Source of the DNA: Dicaeum eximium
Taxonomy: Eukaryota > Chordata > Aves > Passeriformes > Dicaeidae
Direction: 5' to 3'
Assembly (NCBI GenBank): GCA_013396995.1
Contig: VWZP01005528.1
Location: forward strand, 1,227,527 to 1,291,526
Length of the DNA: 64,000 bases
Shown: one piece after another, positions 14,412 to 27,523 of the stretch
How positions within the stretch are numbered: the stretch's first letter is position 1
How the letters are laid out: each line of letters opens with the position of its first letter
The notes under the pieces: model-generated
Databases searched by the model: none
What the model was told of the DNA's origin: nothing
The model's input: the letters and a program-made list of their open reading frames with translations, nothing else
Program-made: the position numbers and the translations under genes

Positions 14412-17400
14412 TTGTCTAAGAAAAAAGAGGGAATAAACACAACTATTTGAGAAATCAGATTTCTGTGATTTCCCTGCAGCTCCCTTCTGCAGTGAGGGGC
14501 TGAAGTGATATGGGAGGGAAGGGCTCTCACAGCCAGTTCCTGGTGTTCAAGTGTTGTGATACACTCCTGTAGAGTTCATTCCTTAACAAGATATGTTGTA
14601 ATAAATGTATTATGTACCTGCTATGACATGTTCCTGCAGAGAATATTCTAGTCACCAGCAACTGACCCCATGTGAGTTAAAAGGCTTATTTATTAGGAAA
14701 TCAGATGAAAGGTAGCTTTATGCAAGCCAGCCAGAGTTGTGAAAGGAAGCCACATTCTAGATGAAAGGGAATACTCAGTCCAAAGTAAAATATGTACTGT
14801 GTTTGGTCACATCTCTGGCATGACAGAGGATGGCTTCCTACCCACAAATGATGATATTGTCTTCAGATAATTGCTCCCTTATCTGATAAATCACTGAATT
14901 TCTCATTTAAAAATGAGTATATTCTTCTTGAGGATTGCAGTGGTGTCAGTCCACGATGTGTGGGTGGGGACAGAGCCCTGCCACGACGCCAATGAACCCG
15001 GCCAGCTCTGCTGGGACGCTGGGCTTAGTGCTAACCAACAGCTTCCCTTTGTTTGCTTTCACCGCCTTTTCAGGCAGCACTGAAAAAATCCACTAACGCC
15101 AGTATCTCTTGCTTGTTCCTGCTGTGACACTGAGAGCTGCAGGTCCTCGTGCTGCCACCGCTCCCCCTGCACCACGTGAGGAGAAATCATGGTCTCGTTG
15201 GAAACTGCCCAGGTTTGTTTGGATCAACATTTGTGTCTCTGTGTCACACATTTGTATGTGTGCAGAAGTCAGAAAGGGGGGGATCTGAAGCTCTTACAGA
15301 ATCCAGCAGCCATGTCTGAAAAGTACAAGTGCATATTTCTGGATATTTGGGGAAGCTTTGCTGTTGGACCTCATAGATGTGCATGTAGGATGGACACCTA
15401 TAACCCTGTGAGGCCCACGTGGTGTCACTCAATCTGGAACGTCACAACCTCAGGAAGTGCCACAAGGATGAGAAATCAGAGCTCATTTCTACTATCTGCC
15501 AGCAAACAAAACTCTTTTACATCCAGAGGCAAGGCTGCAAGTGAATTTCTTCTGTGTATGGCTCATTTCCAAAACAAAATTAAAGATCAGATGAGAGCTC
15601 TATACTTTGAAACTTCCCCTGGAGTGGATGCTGGCACAGGTGACACTGAGTGCTGAGGAGGTGGCCTGTAAGGGAGGGTGTGCTGAGCACAGCCAGGTGC
15701 TCCAGACTGATGTTTCACCCATCTGCCCAAAGCAGGATTTCAATGAAAAAGTGCAGAAGTATATACATAAGCATCAAAATTTCCCAGCACTTAATGGGAA
15801 AGTGATTTTTGAAGACCTGGTTGGTCAGGCTGGTGCTGCATTGTGTCTCTAACATGCCCTCATTCAGACGGTCTCTATGGCTCAGAATGGCTTTTATCAC
15901 ATTAAGCAGAGTAATACTTCCACAAAAGAATGTTTTTGCAAGCAGTAGTGTGCAGTATCAATGAATTAGCAACTTCCTGGATTTTGCTTTGGTTTTAGAT
16001 AATTAGCAAGCACACAGGCAAAATTAATCCATTAATCCACTGACTAATAGTCAAATCACTCAGTTGCAGGATGTATGATCAGTAATTTTATTTTAAAACA
16101 AATAACTTAATAAATACAGATTGCTGGTTTGTATTTTGTCAATTTTCCTCAAGAAAGAATCAGTGAACTACTGCTGATGGTTGGCTGTTTCCCCAGAGAG
16201 ATTTCAACACATCTTGTGTTCTCTTTTTCATGCCAAGTGCCAAGTGTACAAGCATCTTATCAGATTAATTCTGGTGTGATGCTTTACAATTATTGTTATG
16301 ACTGTTTACTCCAAGCACTGATGGGAATTTTAGAAAAAGTTATTATGTGATGAAGCTCACATGCAAGAATTTAGACAGAGAAAATATAGTGATGAACTTA
16401 TTCATATTGGACTAATGTCACTGATTAAAATTGAATTAGTCCTGATTTACACCAGCCTGAACTGAATTAAGTCAATAATGCTCATCTCCATTCAAGGAAA
16501 TACTGTGAAAACATGCTTCATCAGTACAACTAATGGAGAGAAGGTAATTTCTTTCTTATTGGTTCCAAATTTGTCTATCATGAATGGTATGGTAATTCCT
16601 CTTTGTGCTGCAAATGAGCTGTCAGCTTCTCTAGCCTCTGCAGTAACTTTCAACACTGATTATATTCAAGATCAGCTGTTCATTTTGACTTTTAACACTC
16701 AGCATTTGTATGAGAACTGCCATAAACTATTGGGATCTAATGCCCTTAATGATCATAAAGGAACTGGTAATTCCAGTCTTGTTTTTTAAATAAAATTTTT
16801 ATCCTGCCAGTAGTTTTCAGGGATGACTGTAGCTGGAGCACATTATCTCATTTTGAATTTCTCATTTAAACAATGAAATAAGCTTTTTCATTGACAAATA
16901 TTTGGATATCTGCTTTGTGTCCTTCAGGGAAGCTTACTGCAATTGTCCAAGTCTGTAGGTAGAGGACAGGATGTTGCCAACATAAATTAAAAAAAAAAAC
17001 CAACAACTTTGCAACCCTTAAATCAAAAGAAGTCTCCACACTTTTTCAGAGCAGCAGCTAAAACATCTTCAGGCATAAATTATGCTGTTGACAGTCATTG
17101 CATATATAACACCAGGAAGTCTGGTTTTAATTCTTGTAATATTCCTGGGGAGGTGGGTGGCTTAGTTAATAAACTTGATCTTTCACCTTCAGAATCAGGT
17201 TGAGCTCCCTTGTTGCAACATGCCTGTCTTTAATTTGGATGCTCATTTACTTACAGAGGTTACCTGCTGACCTGCAAGAATCAGAAATTGATGCTTAACA
17301 CACATCACCAAGTCCACAGGCAGATGTGCAGTGAAAGGAGCACAGAAGTGGTCATCTGCCCTGGGCAGAATGCCAGAGGGGCATCCTATGGTGGCCAAGA

Positions 17401-17983
17401 GAGCTGTAGGCATGGGTTCTCCAGGTTCCTGCAGTAAGGAGACATTCCTGGAGTGTTGGAGGCTGGAGGTTCATATCCTGTCCCATGCTGCCGTGTTTGG
17501 TCTGCTCAGGGTGCTGCCAGCTCCAAAGGGAGCAGTCAGGCTGGGATGTCAGCAAGATTGCTGCTCCTCCAAAGGTTGTTCAGGGCCATCAGGGACACCA
17601 CTGAAGACACTTCCAGACAAAACAATTCAGCATTTACTGAGCATGACCCTTTCAAGACAGACGCCATCAAAAGCATTTTAAAGTGACTGATTCCTATGTG
17701 CTAGGTCAAGCCCCAGCCTCAACACTACTATAAACAGGAAACAAAGTTCTTCAGTAACAGAGGCTATTCCAACTTGGTATCCACTCAAGGTCACTTCCCA
17801 GCTCTCATGTCCCTGAGGCATTCAGGTTCCTTCATGCCTTAGGTTCCTTGGCTGTCGCTTTGATATCCATCACGAAACACCCAGAAAACAGTCCCTAAAA
17901 TGAAGGACAGCATCAGATTTTGACTCCTATTAACTCAAGACACTTCAGTGTCCTTAACATTATTGGTTTGTGTATATAAAAAG

Positions 17984-18441
17984 AGAGGAGGGCCACTAAG
18001 TCCAGAGGAGAGCCACTAAGCTGGTCACAGGGCTGGTGCATCTCTCTGATGAAGACGGACTGTGAAAGTTGAGGCTGTTCAGCCTGGAGAAGAGAAAGCT
18101 CTGGGGAGATCTTATAGCAGCCTTCCCGTGTATAAGGGTGGCCTACAAAAAGATGGAGAGGGACATAATACAAAGGCCTGTAGCGACAGGATAAGGGGGA
18201 ATGGCCTTAAGCCAAAGGAGGGTAGGTTTAGACCAGCCATTGTGAAGAAATGCTTTACTGTGAGGGGGGCAAAGCACTGGAACAGGTTTCCCAGAGAGGT
18301 TGTGAATTCCCAGTTCCCAGAGTAGTTCAAGACCAGGCTGGATGAGACTGTGAGTAACCTGGGCAAGTGGAAAGTTCCCTGGCCATGGCAAGGGGTTTGG
18401 AGATAGGTGATCTTAAATGTCACTTCCAACCCAAACCATTC
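17984..18441 (+). mobile_element. CR1 LINE, 3' portion (plus strand)
   Basis: This is about 460 bp of a CR1 retrotransposon: the end of the reverse-transcriptase open frame plus the 3' untranslated region. The diagnostic order is present: GAGGAGGGCCACTAAG, then GGCTGTTCAGCCTGGAGAAG, TGAGGGGGGCAAAGCACTGG, CCCTGGCCATGGCAAGGGG, and finally GGTGATCTTAAATGTCACTT with CCAACCCAAACCATTC. A short internal duplication repeats GCCACTAAG near 17991-18019. The terminal octamer repeats are missing, so the extreme 3' end has been lost or has decayed. Read in frame, 18062-18325 still encodes a CR1-like C-terminal run (CFTVRGAKHWNRFPREVV), but the copy is 5'-truncated and cannot move. Confidence 0.93.
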
Positions 18442-21400
18442 ACTTTGTCAGGGGCTGAAAAAGGCATAGAGCTCCCCAAGCAGAAGAATTCTTTTAATTT
18501 ATAGGCCCTGGAAAGTATTACAATAATTATGGCTTGAAATGCAGTGTTTTCTGGATCATTTGGCTAATATCTGAGAGTGCTAGACAGGAATCTAGCCTAC
18601 CAACAAGTGTCTGCTTACTGAACTTTCTGTGCTCTGCCTGATACAGCAAGAAAAGCCTGTCTGTCTGCTTTAGATTTTGAAACCCTAGACCTAAGCCTAA
18701 CCTCAACCTGAAATGTACCTGGGTAGCAGTTCAAACAGGAGGAGACCCTCTGCTCAACAGGCTCTATTCCTCTTACTTCCCATCTCCCTGGTTGGCTACT
18801 GCTGGATGATGCAGTAATGATGTCCTAAAATTCCTTCAGCTCTGGACTCCTAAACAGCTTCAACCTCAAATATACTCAGGGGACCAACCACTTCTGTAAA
18901 TTGTGCAAGTGCCCCACTAAAAGCAGCTCTCTGTCTGCCTTTCTGGGCTCTGCAGGTTGTGACAAGAATAACCAGTCTGGCTGCTTTTGCTTCTCTGACT
19001 TAACTGATTTCAGGAAGGGATGGCCCCATGGGCTACATATCACTTTAGGGGTAAATTTCTCGTGACAGATATTTATGCACTTAAAGACATTTTTACTGAG
19101 ACATGCTGTAAAGCCTGGGCAATAAACCATGGGGGCTGAAGGCTGTTGTGTCCTGCTGTATAATTGCATTTCACAACACATTTCAGGTTAGAGGTAGAGA
19201 AAAATAAAGCAGCCAAACAAGTTATGCTACCTGTATCCTGCACAGACCAGAAAGAGAGGAGGAGGATTCATACTAAAGGGAATTGGGTCTTCTAATGTAG
19301 TTTATGATCCTCTGGGAAGTTGTGATGTCAGGGATTAGATTACAATTAGGGATATGGGGATTTAAAGCATCTAGACAGTGTTTTTACTCAGGGCACAGAG
19401 AGTAAGAAAGGCATCTGTTTATGGGCTTAAGGCTGGAGCTATCTTGAAGTATAATTACTAATGTCAGGGTGATGAGAGAGTACCTAAAGCAGCTAGAGAG
19501 CCTGTCCTTGCTGCATCCTGCAGCTCCTAAAAGGACAGGAAAGAACAGAAGATAGAGATACTCAGGTAAGGCAGGTCCTGTCTACACGACTGCCTTGAAT
19601 GCTGGGTGCAGATCCCAGTGCATTACAGATATTTTTCTGAAGTTGCTTTGCAGCAACAAGATTTTGGGAAAGAAGAGTTTGGCTTTGGAGAGTTGAAGTT
19701 GTTACTTCATTGTGCACGATTCAATGTCATATTCCAAGAAAAGCTTCCCTCAGGATTAAATGGACAGGCTAAGTCAACGTCAGGTTTAAGGTTTGAGTTG
19801 GACAAGTGAAAGAATCTGTTCTTGAAGCTTTTTGCAGAGATGAGATGGTTTTACGGAGGGGAGTTATATTTGATGGTCAAGATCCTGTTATCATGGCTTC
19901 ATGTAGGTATGGCCTTTTGGGAATTTCTGAGCTTACACATGGGGATTGGTCACGAGACCCAAATGCCTTCCCTGTGAGATGGTGTAGTGGGCAGGCAGAG
20001 GTTGAAAACCTGGTGCTGAACTGAAGGCAGTCTGTCCCTCATGTCTCTCTATATGGGCAGATTCCACATACATCCATTTGGGATTTGTGGCTGGGAACAC
20101 AATTTTCTTGCGGTGCAAGTGCTCAGAAGGGTGAGGTGAGAAGAAGAATTTGGCAGCCCTGAGCCCTTCTCTGATGATTTCAGGGAAGGTGCTGCTCCCC
20201 ATCTACCTGCTTTTGGGGTCCAGGTCTTGATGTGCTGTCTTGCATGCTCCAGGCAGAAAGGGTGGAAGCAGCTGACAGAACAGTTGAGAGCTTAGTTTCA
20301 GCCTGAAATAGCTCCTGCTAAAATGAATTTCATGCTTGTTTTGGGTGGGGATTTGGGGTAAAGCTGGAGGGAGCATAGTGGTTTCACAGAACCGGATGCA
20401 GCCAGAAAGTTCATTATTCTTCAGTACTACACAACACAGAAAATTGTGATGAAAACAAGAGCTCTTGTCCTTTACTTTGTCATTTACTGTATGGGATACA
20501 CAGCTTTTTAGTTATCTAGATACTCTCCCCAACTTTCTAGAATGAACAAGGCACAGCAAGACCAGACATTCTTCCTGCTGTAGTTTCTTAAAATGCAGCC
20601 CTGACACACACATACCCCATCCCCACGCCCCACCTTGGTTTAAGGCCTTCACCTTGTAGATTTTCAGTATTGTAGGCCTTGGAGGACAGCACAGAAATAA
20701 AGTCTCCAAGTGCACTATGTTGTAGCAGCTGGAACCCACAACATGATATGCAGCCAGATCATTACTTCCTCTAGCTCACCAGACAAACCCTGGAAAAGCC
20801 CCTAACAACAGCCTTATCCCGAATTTTTCAGGCTTTTCTTGGTGCTGCAAAAATAAACTGCCTGTGGAAGGTTTTCTAATCATAACCCAGCCCCCACTGC
20901 CGCTGGAGCTGCTGTAAAACTGCACTAACACCAGTCCTGTTCTGTGTTGCTGAGCCCTACAGGGTGCAGCAAGGCTAACCTGGCGACACAGAAAACTGGC
21001 TAATAGCAATCTTTGTCATACTGGGCCTGTTGGAGCAGTGTGTGTAAATCCCCTGGCTTTACAAATGCTAAAATGGAGTTTATCATCAAGCCATTTGACA
21101 AAGCTCCTGGGTCAGAAACCCCATGTTGTACAGCACCCCTCTTCTCCACAATGATCAGGGCTCTGAAAGATGCAGCAAATGTGGCTTGTCTAGGTGTGTT
21201 TTTTTTCTAGAATGAAACCTGATCCTATCTCTAAGTCATAAAGAAAGGAGGTGGCTGATGCAACAAAAACCAATATAAGAGGCCTACAAACCCTGTGCTT
21301 CAGTTTTTCTCCCAACCTTTTAATCTTCCTCAAAGCTTAACAAATATAGTTTTTTCCTCAAGATACTTTTTGTTATTCATCCCTAATGCAAACTTGTAGG

Positions 21401-23579
21401 GTCTCCAGGGACTTGCTGTTACAGAAAAATGAAACAAGGCTGAGAAGTACTTACAGTACTTGGCATATTAGTAGCTTTGTAGCCTCTGCAGAATGCAGCA
21501 ATAATTAATGTATAGAATTTTACATTCCTAAGCACTGATCTTAATCGTTACTTAAAAATTTTCCAGATGTTGATCTTTATTGTCAAAGGTGTTGCAGTAT
21601 CTGCATAGTATCTTCAGCAGATACTTAAAAATCTTCAGGTCTTGATCTGACTTAATTGGCTCAGAACTCTCAATTTAAATACCTGGAAACATACAGAGGC
21701 TCTCTTACACCGTCTAATCCCATCACACCCTACTAATCCTTTCTGGCTTCTGCATGAGGAAGCAGGAAGCAGGAAATGCCTACTCATGTCTTCAGGATCT
21801 GGATTACATGCCTCAATCCTAATCTCAAGCACTAGGTGCATTTTTGGGGCCGGACTTTAAATCTCAATATAAGAATTTGCAAAATTAAGGGAAGTCTTCA
21901 GTACACTTTTCTAGACTCTTCAGGGTGTCATAAGAGTGACGTCTGTATTTTTAGGTTCTAGAAGCCTAATCCAAATGTTACCATGCTTCCTTAATTCTGG
22001 AAAAAAAACCCAACACCTGTTTTGACATTTCCTGAGTCTCTGTGACCTGCCATGGAGCTGTGCCACTTCACACAATCCAGCAGATGTTTTCTGCTATTTC
22101 ATTCTACCGATGACTCATGCCAGAAAATTAAGTTGGGAAGTTTTGCTGGGCAGAGTGCATTTGGAAGCAAAACTCAGACAGCAGAGTTGTAGTGCCTGAA
22201 TGTGTCCCCTTCTCTGTGCCCAGCACGTGCCTCTTCCTCTGTAATTCAGCACTGGCAAAATGGTAAGGAGAGAGACATCACTGCTCTGGTATTCCTGGTA
22301 CCCCCAGGAGTCAGACTAACTGTGCTACTTTTTTGATCGCCAGGTCCTATTATACTGTAGGAGAATTTCTTTGCACCTCTGTCAGTTTGCCATAGATTTC
22401 ATCACAGTACGGAAGCAAATGGGCCAAGTTCAATCAAAGAGAATTCCTTATCTCCTGCAGACTGTCTCTTCTGGAGGGTGCAGCTCTCAGTGGTCTCTAC
22501 TGTAGCAGGCAAGAGTTCTCCTTATTGGTATCATCTGGGTTCTATTAAGTCTGCATTCTTTATCTGGAGAATTCAAGTGCAAACATCCAGCTACTTTTGG
22601 CTTGTGCTGCCATGAACATGGCTGGAGAAGTAATCTATAGACATCTGTGACTGTAATTCCACTTCTGTTGCTGAAGTAGAAATTTTCTAAACTTTATTCA
22701 GCATTTAAGGAGATGGGTGGATTGAGATTTAACTAGTGTTAGTCATAGGTGCTGTTCAGTGTGGATATTTGGCACACATTGTCTGTTATACTAAGATCAG
22801 TATTTTGTGACAAAGCCAAACTTTCTAGCACCAGTGACTTAAAACAATATGAAACCAAAGTGGAAAACAAAGTGTAAACCAGCTAAAGAGTGGAAATAGT
22901 GAGGATGTAGGTCTACATAAAAGGGCTTCAACAGCACCCCAGGCCTGGATCCTTACCCATCTGAAGGCATCCTTTCAGAAAACCAGATCCTATCCTACCA
23001 CCTGGGATAGGGAGGGGTTTAAAAGGATGGCTCCATCTCAAGCCTAGAGGATGCAATAGGCACCTAATGCTGATGTCCATTACAGAGGGGCTGAGCTGCA
23101 GCCTTTACATTTCAAATGGGTGCCCTCACTTCTAGACTTTAAAAATGGGGATTAACTGTCTTTAATTAAATGGATGTTAAGAAAATCTGACTACTGTGCT
23201 TCAGCTGGAGTAGTCTCAGCTCTCAGACATTTTGGCTCCAATGGCTTCAGAAAGTCAAATGGCCAAACAGGGGTGCCCACAAAGCTAGAGAGTGACTTAG
23301 TAGTGCCTCAGGAGGATGGAGTCAAGCAGCAAGGCAGATAAAAGACCAAGCACTTCTGCAGCTGTGTGTCTTTATGAGCTTTGAAAAAGCCACCTTCCCT
23401 TCCTCTGTCTTTAAAAATGGTCTCACAAATACTACTCTGACTTAACAAGAAATTCATAACAATCCCTGGATTTTTTATAAACCAACATTTCCCAGCATTT
23501 CTTTAGCATTTCCCTTTGCCTCTACCTAGTCCAGAGATTTTCTCTGGGGTTTGACATCTTCTGGTTCTTGTCAAATTGA
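18442..23579. other. Unrecognised non-coding sequence
   Basis: No gene or repeat was recognised between the CR1 copies. Open frames stay near 100 codons or below and look like chance. Confidence 0.5.
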
Positions 23580-23758
23580 GACCAAGCAGAAGTTCTGGAA
23601 TAGTCTGCCTGGGGTGGTGGTGGAGTCACCATCCTGGATGTATTTAAAAAGAGACTGCATGTGGCACTCAGTGCCATGATCTAGTGAGGTGTTAGGGCAT
23701 GGTTTGGACTCAATGATCTTGAAGGTCTCTTCCAACCTAGACATTCTGTGATTCTGTG
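23580..23758 (+). mobile_element. CR1 LINE 3' end, copy A (plus strand)
   Basis: The element starts inside the conserved block TCTGCCTGGGGTGGTGGTGG and AGTCACCATCCTGGATGT. It passes through GGTTTGGACTCAATGATCTT and ends in ATTCTGTGATTCTGTG, two copies of the CR1 terminal octamer. It is therefore a 5'-truncated insertion with an intact 3' terminus. The sequence reads as typical avian CR1 of moderate age. It lies directly upstream of a second, independent CR1 fragment in the same orientation. Confidence 0.93.
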
Positions 23759-23799
23759 CATAATTCTTACAAAGGAATGGCAAGTACCACTTCTCTGCT

Positions 23800-24221
23800 G
23801 TTTCCTGTGAGGAAAGGCTGAGAGAACTGGGATTGTTCAGACCGGAGAGGAAAAGACTTCAGTGTGATCAAATTGTGGCCTTCCAGGACCTGAAGGGAGC
23901 CTACAAGAAAGATGGAGAGAGACTTTCTAGAAGATCATGTAATGACAGGACAACAGGGAATGGCTTCAAACCGAAAGAGAGTAGCTTTAGATTAGATATG
24001 AGGAAGACATTTACTGTCAGGTTGGTGAGACACTGGAACAGGTTGACCAGAGAATTTGTGGCGGCTGAATCCCTGAAAGTGTTCAAGGCCACATTGGATG
24101 GAGCTCTGAGAAACCTGTTTTAGTGGAAGATGTCTCTGTCCATGGCAGGAGGCTTGGAACCAGATGATCTTAAAGGTGTCTTCCAACCTAAACCATTCTA
24201 CAATTCTATGATTCTATGATA
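23800..24221 (+). mobile_element. CR1 LINE 3' portion, copy B (plus strand)
   Basis: This is about 420 bp of CR1. It opens with GAGGAAAGGCTGAGAGAACT and GGATTGTTCAG, passes through CACTGGAACAGGTTGACCAGA, and ends with CTTCCAACCTAAACCATTC and the terminal repeats ATTCTATGATTCTATGAT. The open frame at 23833-24123 is the CR1 reverse-transcriptase C-terminus (for example FTVRLVRHWNRLTREFV), truncated and non-functional. Its terminal repeats differ from copy A (ATTCTATG against ATTCTGTG), so the two probably belong to different subfamilies and inserted separately rather than arising by local duplication. Confidence 0.93.
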
Positions 24222-26367
24222 GACAGATTGTTTTATTGATTTGTACTGCTTCTTCCTTTCACTTTTTCCCCCAAAGACTATTGCACCTATAAAAAATCCA
24301 ATACTTTTGTTTTGAACTGGTCTAGTAGAAATCCATTAAACAGTGCATGATGAATACATAAGGCAATTCTCAGCAAAACTTTCCATAACATCCAGTAGCT
24401 ATTGGTAGCATGAAGTAAAAAGTGCCATCTTTTGCAAAGGAACAGTTCGAGTGCATGCTGTAGGCTGGTAAAAAATGTGTGGTATATTGAGTTAATTTAG
24501 CCAGCACTGAAAAAAAAGCATTGCACTTGTGTATGGAAAAACTGCTGGAAACTAAACTGAGGGGTGAGATGGACCTTTGGGTGGAAATTTGTCTCCCATA
24601 AGAATCAGTGCTCCAAAAGCCTGTGCTCAGGACTAACCAAGGACTGAGCCAAGCCCCAAAAGGCTGCAGAGACCAGGTCTCTGAGATGTGAATTGAGATC
24701 ACTGAGGGCTGCAGGTTTGTCTGGAAACTGAGAAGCCTTGCTGGTGCAATGTATACAACCTCCTGGCAGTGGGAAGTGTTATATCCTATCCCTTAGTTTT
24801 CTGAAGTGGCTTGTCCATTGAGGCATGAAAAGCAACTACCTAAGGATTTCAAGCACTTATCAGACAGAAATATAATTTGATCCAAAATTTAGCTAAGTCT
24901 GCATAAAACCCTAGTTTGTCCAGCTGATCATGAGGTCAGTGTGATCTGTGAAAGCAGGTCTGTGGTCAGAGGAAGGACCACACCTGTGACTGGTGGTGAT
25001 GCTCTGCTTGTCTTCATCTGCTGTTCCTGTTCCCATTACCTGCTGACACAGCTGGGCCTGGGGATGTGCCTGGGAACATTGGTGCTATGGCTTAAATGCA
25101 AATCTGTGTGCAAGCATTATTCTGGCTCACACTGAGTTTTTGAACCCAAGTTCATGTTCATTTTGGAGCCTTTAGAAGAGACTGGAGTGTGAGCTGGGCA
25201 GTGAAGTTGAACAGCTTGATTGGTTCTTCCTGTTAGCCTGTGGCAAAGTACAGCCCTCTTTCAGTGCAGACAGGACAGATCCTTTGAGGATCTGTTGTGC
25301 AGATCTGCAATTATGGCAGATTTTCCAGAGGTGAAGAAAATTTTGGTCCATGACTGTAACTCTGGAATGTCATGCAGTGTCTTGGGATGACTGCTAAAGT
25401 TTCTTGCCAGCCTTCAAAAACGGAGTGAGGCCATTCCCATTCCTAATTAGCTCTATAGAAATTAAATTAGTTGAGTTTCTGTGGAGAACAGAGCCGGCTC
25501 TGGAAGCGATTCTGCTTCTGGCCCAGATGCCAACATCTGTGCTGTCTGGGTCTTGCCTGGGTTTAGGCCAGATACTATGTCAGTAAATACATATTTATTG
25601 CTTTACAGACACGTCCTTGCACAGAGCACAGCCCACATATGTACACACATTTATCTTTGTACTTTACACATGTGAATTTCTTATTTTTTGAGGAGGACAT
25701 TTTAACTGGAAATAATGCCTGGAAGCAGATGGACTGAGAAGACTTTGATGACCAAATGGTTATTGTTAGTTTCAGCAACAAGAGTAGTCATCAGTTAGGG
25801 AGAGTGCCACTACAATTGAATAATGATGGGTTTTAGTATTTCTTTGCATAGAAGAAGGCTGGGTTGAATGAGCTTTAAAAAACAGTACTTTGCAAATGTT
25901 TTATCTGCATAGTCAAGATCCTTTTCTTGGTCTAGCTTGGAAAAAAGTCTGATGCATGCAAGATTTCAAGTGTCTCTGAAGCGTTTGTTAGGGCTTAATT
26001 TTATTACAGACTTAAGAGAAGTTTTCGGAACCAGTTTTGTTGTTTTAGTAGTCTTTTAGTTTGTTCTCTTCAGATTTAGCAATTAACATTACATCCTGAA
26101 TGGGATACAGCCTTGTAACAGGTGAAAACCTAATATTTTTTTTGGGACACAATAGGCAGCACAATTCAGTTTGGTATATAAACAATCATTCAGATGAGAA
26201 ACAAAGTCAAAATTGTTGGGTTTGGTGGAAGTGGGATTCCACTGCAGTGGATGAAAAGGCACCAGGACCACTTGATAAGGACCAGCTCATCAGGGAAAGT
26301 GATACCAAGTGAACTTTGCATGTTGTGAAGTCCAGATTTTCTTTTCATGAAAGCATAATCTTCCTTT
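24222..26367. other. Unrecognised non-coding sequence
   Basis: Nothing recognisable was seen. The longest frame (110 codons at 24370-24702, minus) has no domain. Confidence 0.5.
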
Positions 26368-26534
<167 letters not shown>

Positions 26535-27077
26535 GTAAATCTGACTTCAACATATGATTTCATTACTATTTCATTCACTCAAAGTCCTATTTGGAGAAGT
26601 GGGTCCCTAATCTATCATGTGACATTTTCAATACGTTTCTAGAGATCCATCGGCAATTATGTGTCCTGGCTCTCCTCTATATTAATCCTAAAAACAAAAT
26701 AGATAATTGGGTTAGTCTAGTGATTTGCCATTTACAGATCCACATGGGCCTACAGGATTTCTGTGGTAAATTACAACAGGTATCCTCAGAGGATTCCTAA
26801 ATACAAGTTCTAATACATAATTTTGGTCCTACAATAAAAATCTCTTTGAAAATAATTTCCTGATTTTCTTTGTTCAAATAGAAAGGAAAACTCATGCTTT
26901 AGAGATTTTTTTTAATACTTTGCCCCTTTAATAACTGTGAGAGGATTAAAAAAATTAGCTGGATGTGAGGTCAGGTCTTTTTTCTGCCAATATCTTCATA
27001 AAAGCAAGTGCATGTTTGTTTTGGTTGTATTAACAATTTGGACACTTGTGTTGTTGAAGTCTATATGATGGGAAGTG
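26535..27077. other. Unrecognised AT-rich spacer
   Basis: The sequence is AT-rich with several T-runs, and no gene or repeat was recognised. It ends at the target-site duplication of the solo LTR. Confidence 0.5.
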
Positions 27078-27083
27078 CTATGA

Positions 27084-27517
27084 TGTTGTTTTAAAAGCAA
27101 CGTGGGTGCATCTGGAAATGATGCTTGTTTCTCTGGGTCTTGTGTTGGGTGGTGAATGAGGCTCTGTGACTCCAGTATCAGAAGGCTTATATGATTTATT
27201 AGAATGACTCCATTATTCAGAAGGTTTTAGGGCTAAGTTGCCCACGTTCAGAGTTACATGTTTCCTCCACCATGTCAGAGCAAGACTCTCTATTGCTTAC
27301 AAAGCTAGAGAGATAAGAACCTTTACATCATTGGCTAGAAAGAGAAAACTACATCTCCTGTATCAGGAGACAGAGCAAAGGAATGCATCTGTTGTCCTTG
27401 AGTCTACACACAGCCATGGGTTTGTTTTTACAGAAATCTGCAGAGAAGTCAGCTTTCCCATGGAAGGAAAATGTCCAGCAAGTTTCCATATAAGAAACTT
27501 ATAAAATGGCAGTGACA
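27084..27517 (-). mobile_element. Solo LTR of an endogenous retrovirus (minus strand)
   Basis: This 434-bp element is flanked by a perfect 6-bp direct repeat, CTATGA at 27078-27083 and 27518-27523. Read on the minus strand it starts TGTCACTGCC and ends AAAACAACA, so it has the TG...CA ends of an LTR. A polyadenylation signal lies at 27195-27200 (minus). The position equivalent to the TATA box of its twin reads TTTGTAAG (27296-27303, minus), so that box is altered. No gag, pol or env sequence adjoins it: the internal part was removed by LTR-LTR recombination. The 6-bp duplication suggests a beta-retrovirus-like (ERVK) class. I cannot assign a named family. The near-identical relative is at 55651-56083. 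Confidence 0.93.
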
Positions 27518-27523
27518 CTATGA

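Larger units (their letters stand above)
2467..17983. other. Long stretch of unrecognised non-coding sequence
   Basis: No gene was recognised over this stretch. The longest open frames, 171 codons at 11901-12416 (plus) and 155 codons at 15189-15656 (plus), show no domain, no codon pattern and no convincing splice context, and they fit chance. Minor tandem repeats at 3321, 5248 and 14386 are listed separately. The segment 14935-15180 is somewhat richer in G+C and CpG than its surroundings, but falls well short of a CpG island. A possible old transposon scrap at 16418-16476 is discussed as a finding. Confidence 0.5.

Noticed and set aside
15189..15656. 155-codon open frame (plus)
   Set aside because: No domain or family resemblance was seen, and the frame ends without exon-like borders.
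27238..27504. 88-codon frame whose minus-strand counterpart recurs at 55664-55897
   Set aside because: The shared 'protein' is only translation of the solo LTR copies. The similarity is at DNA level and no viral coding region lies there.
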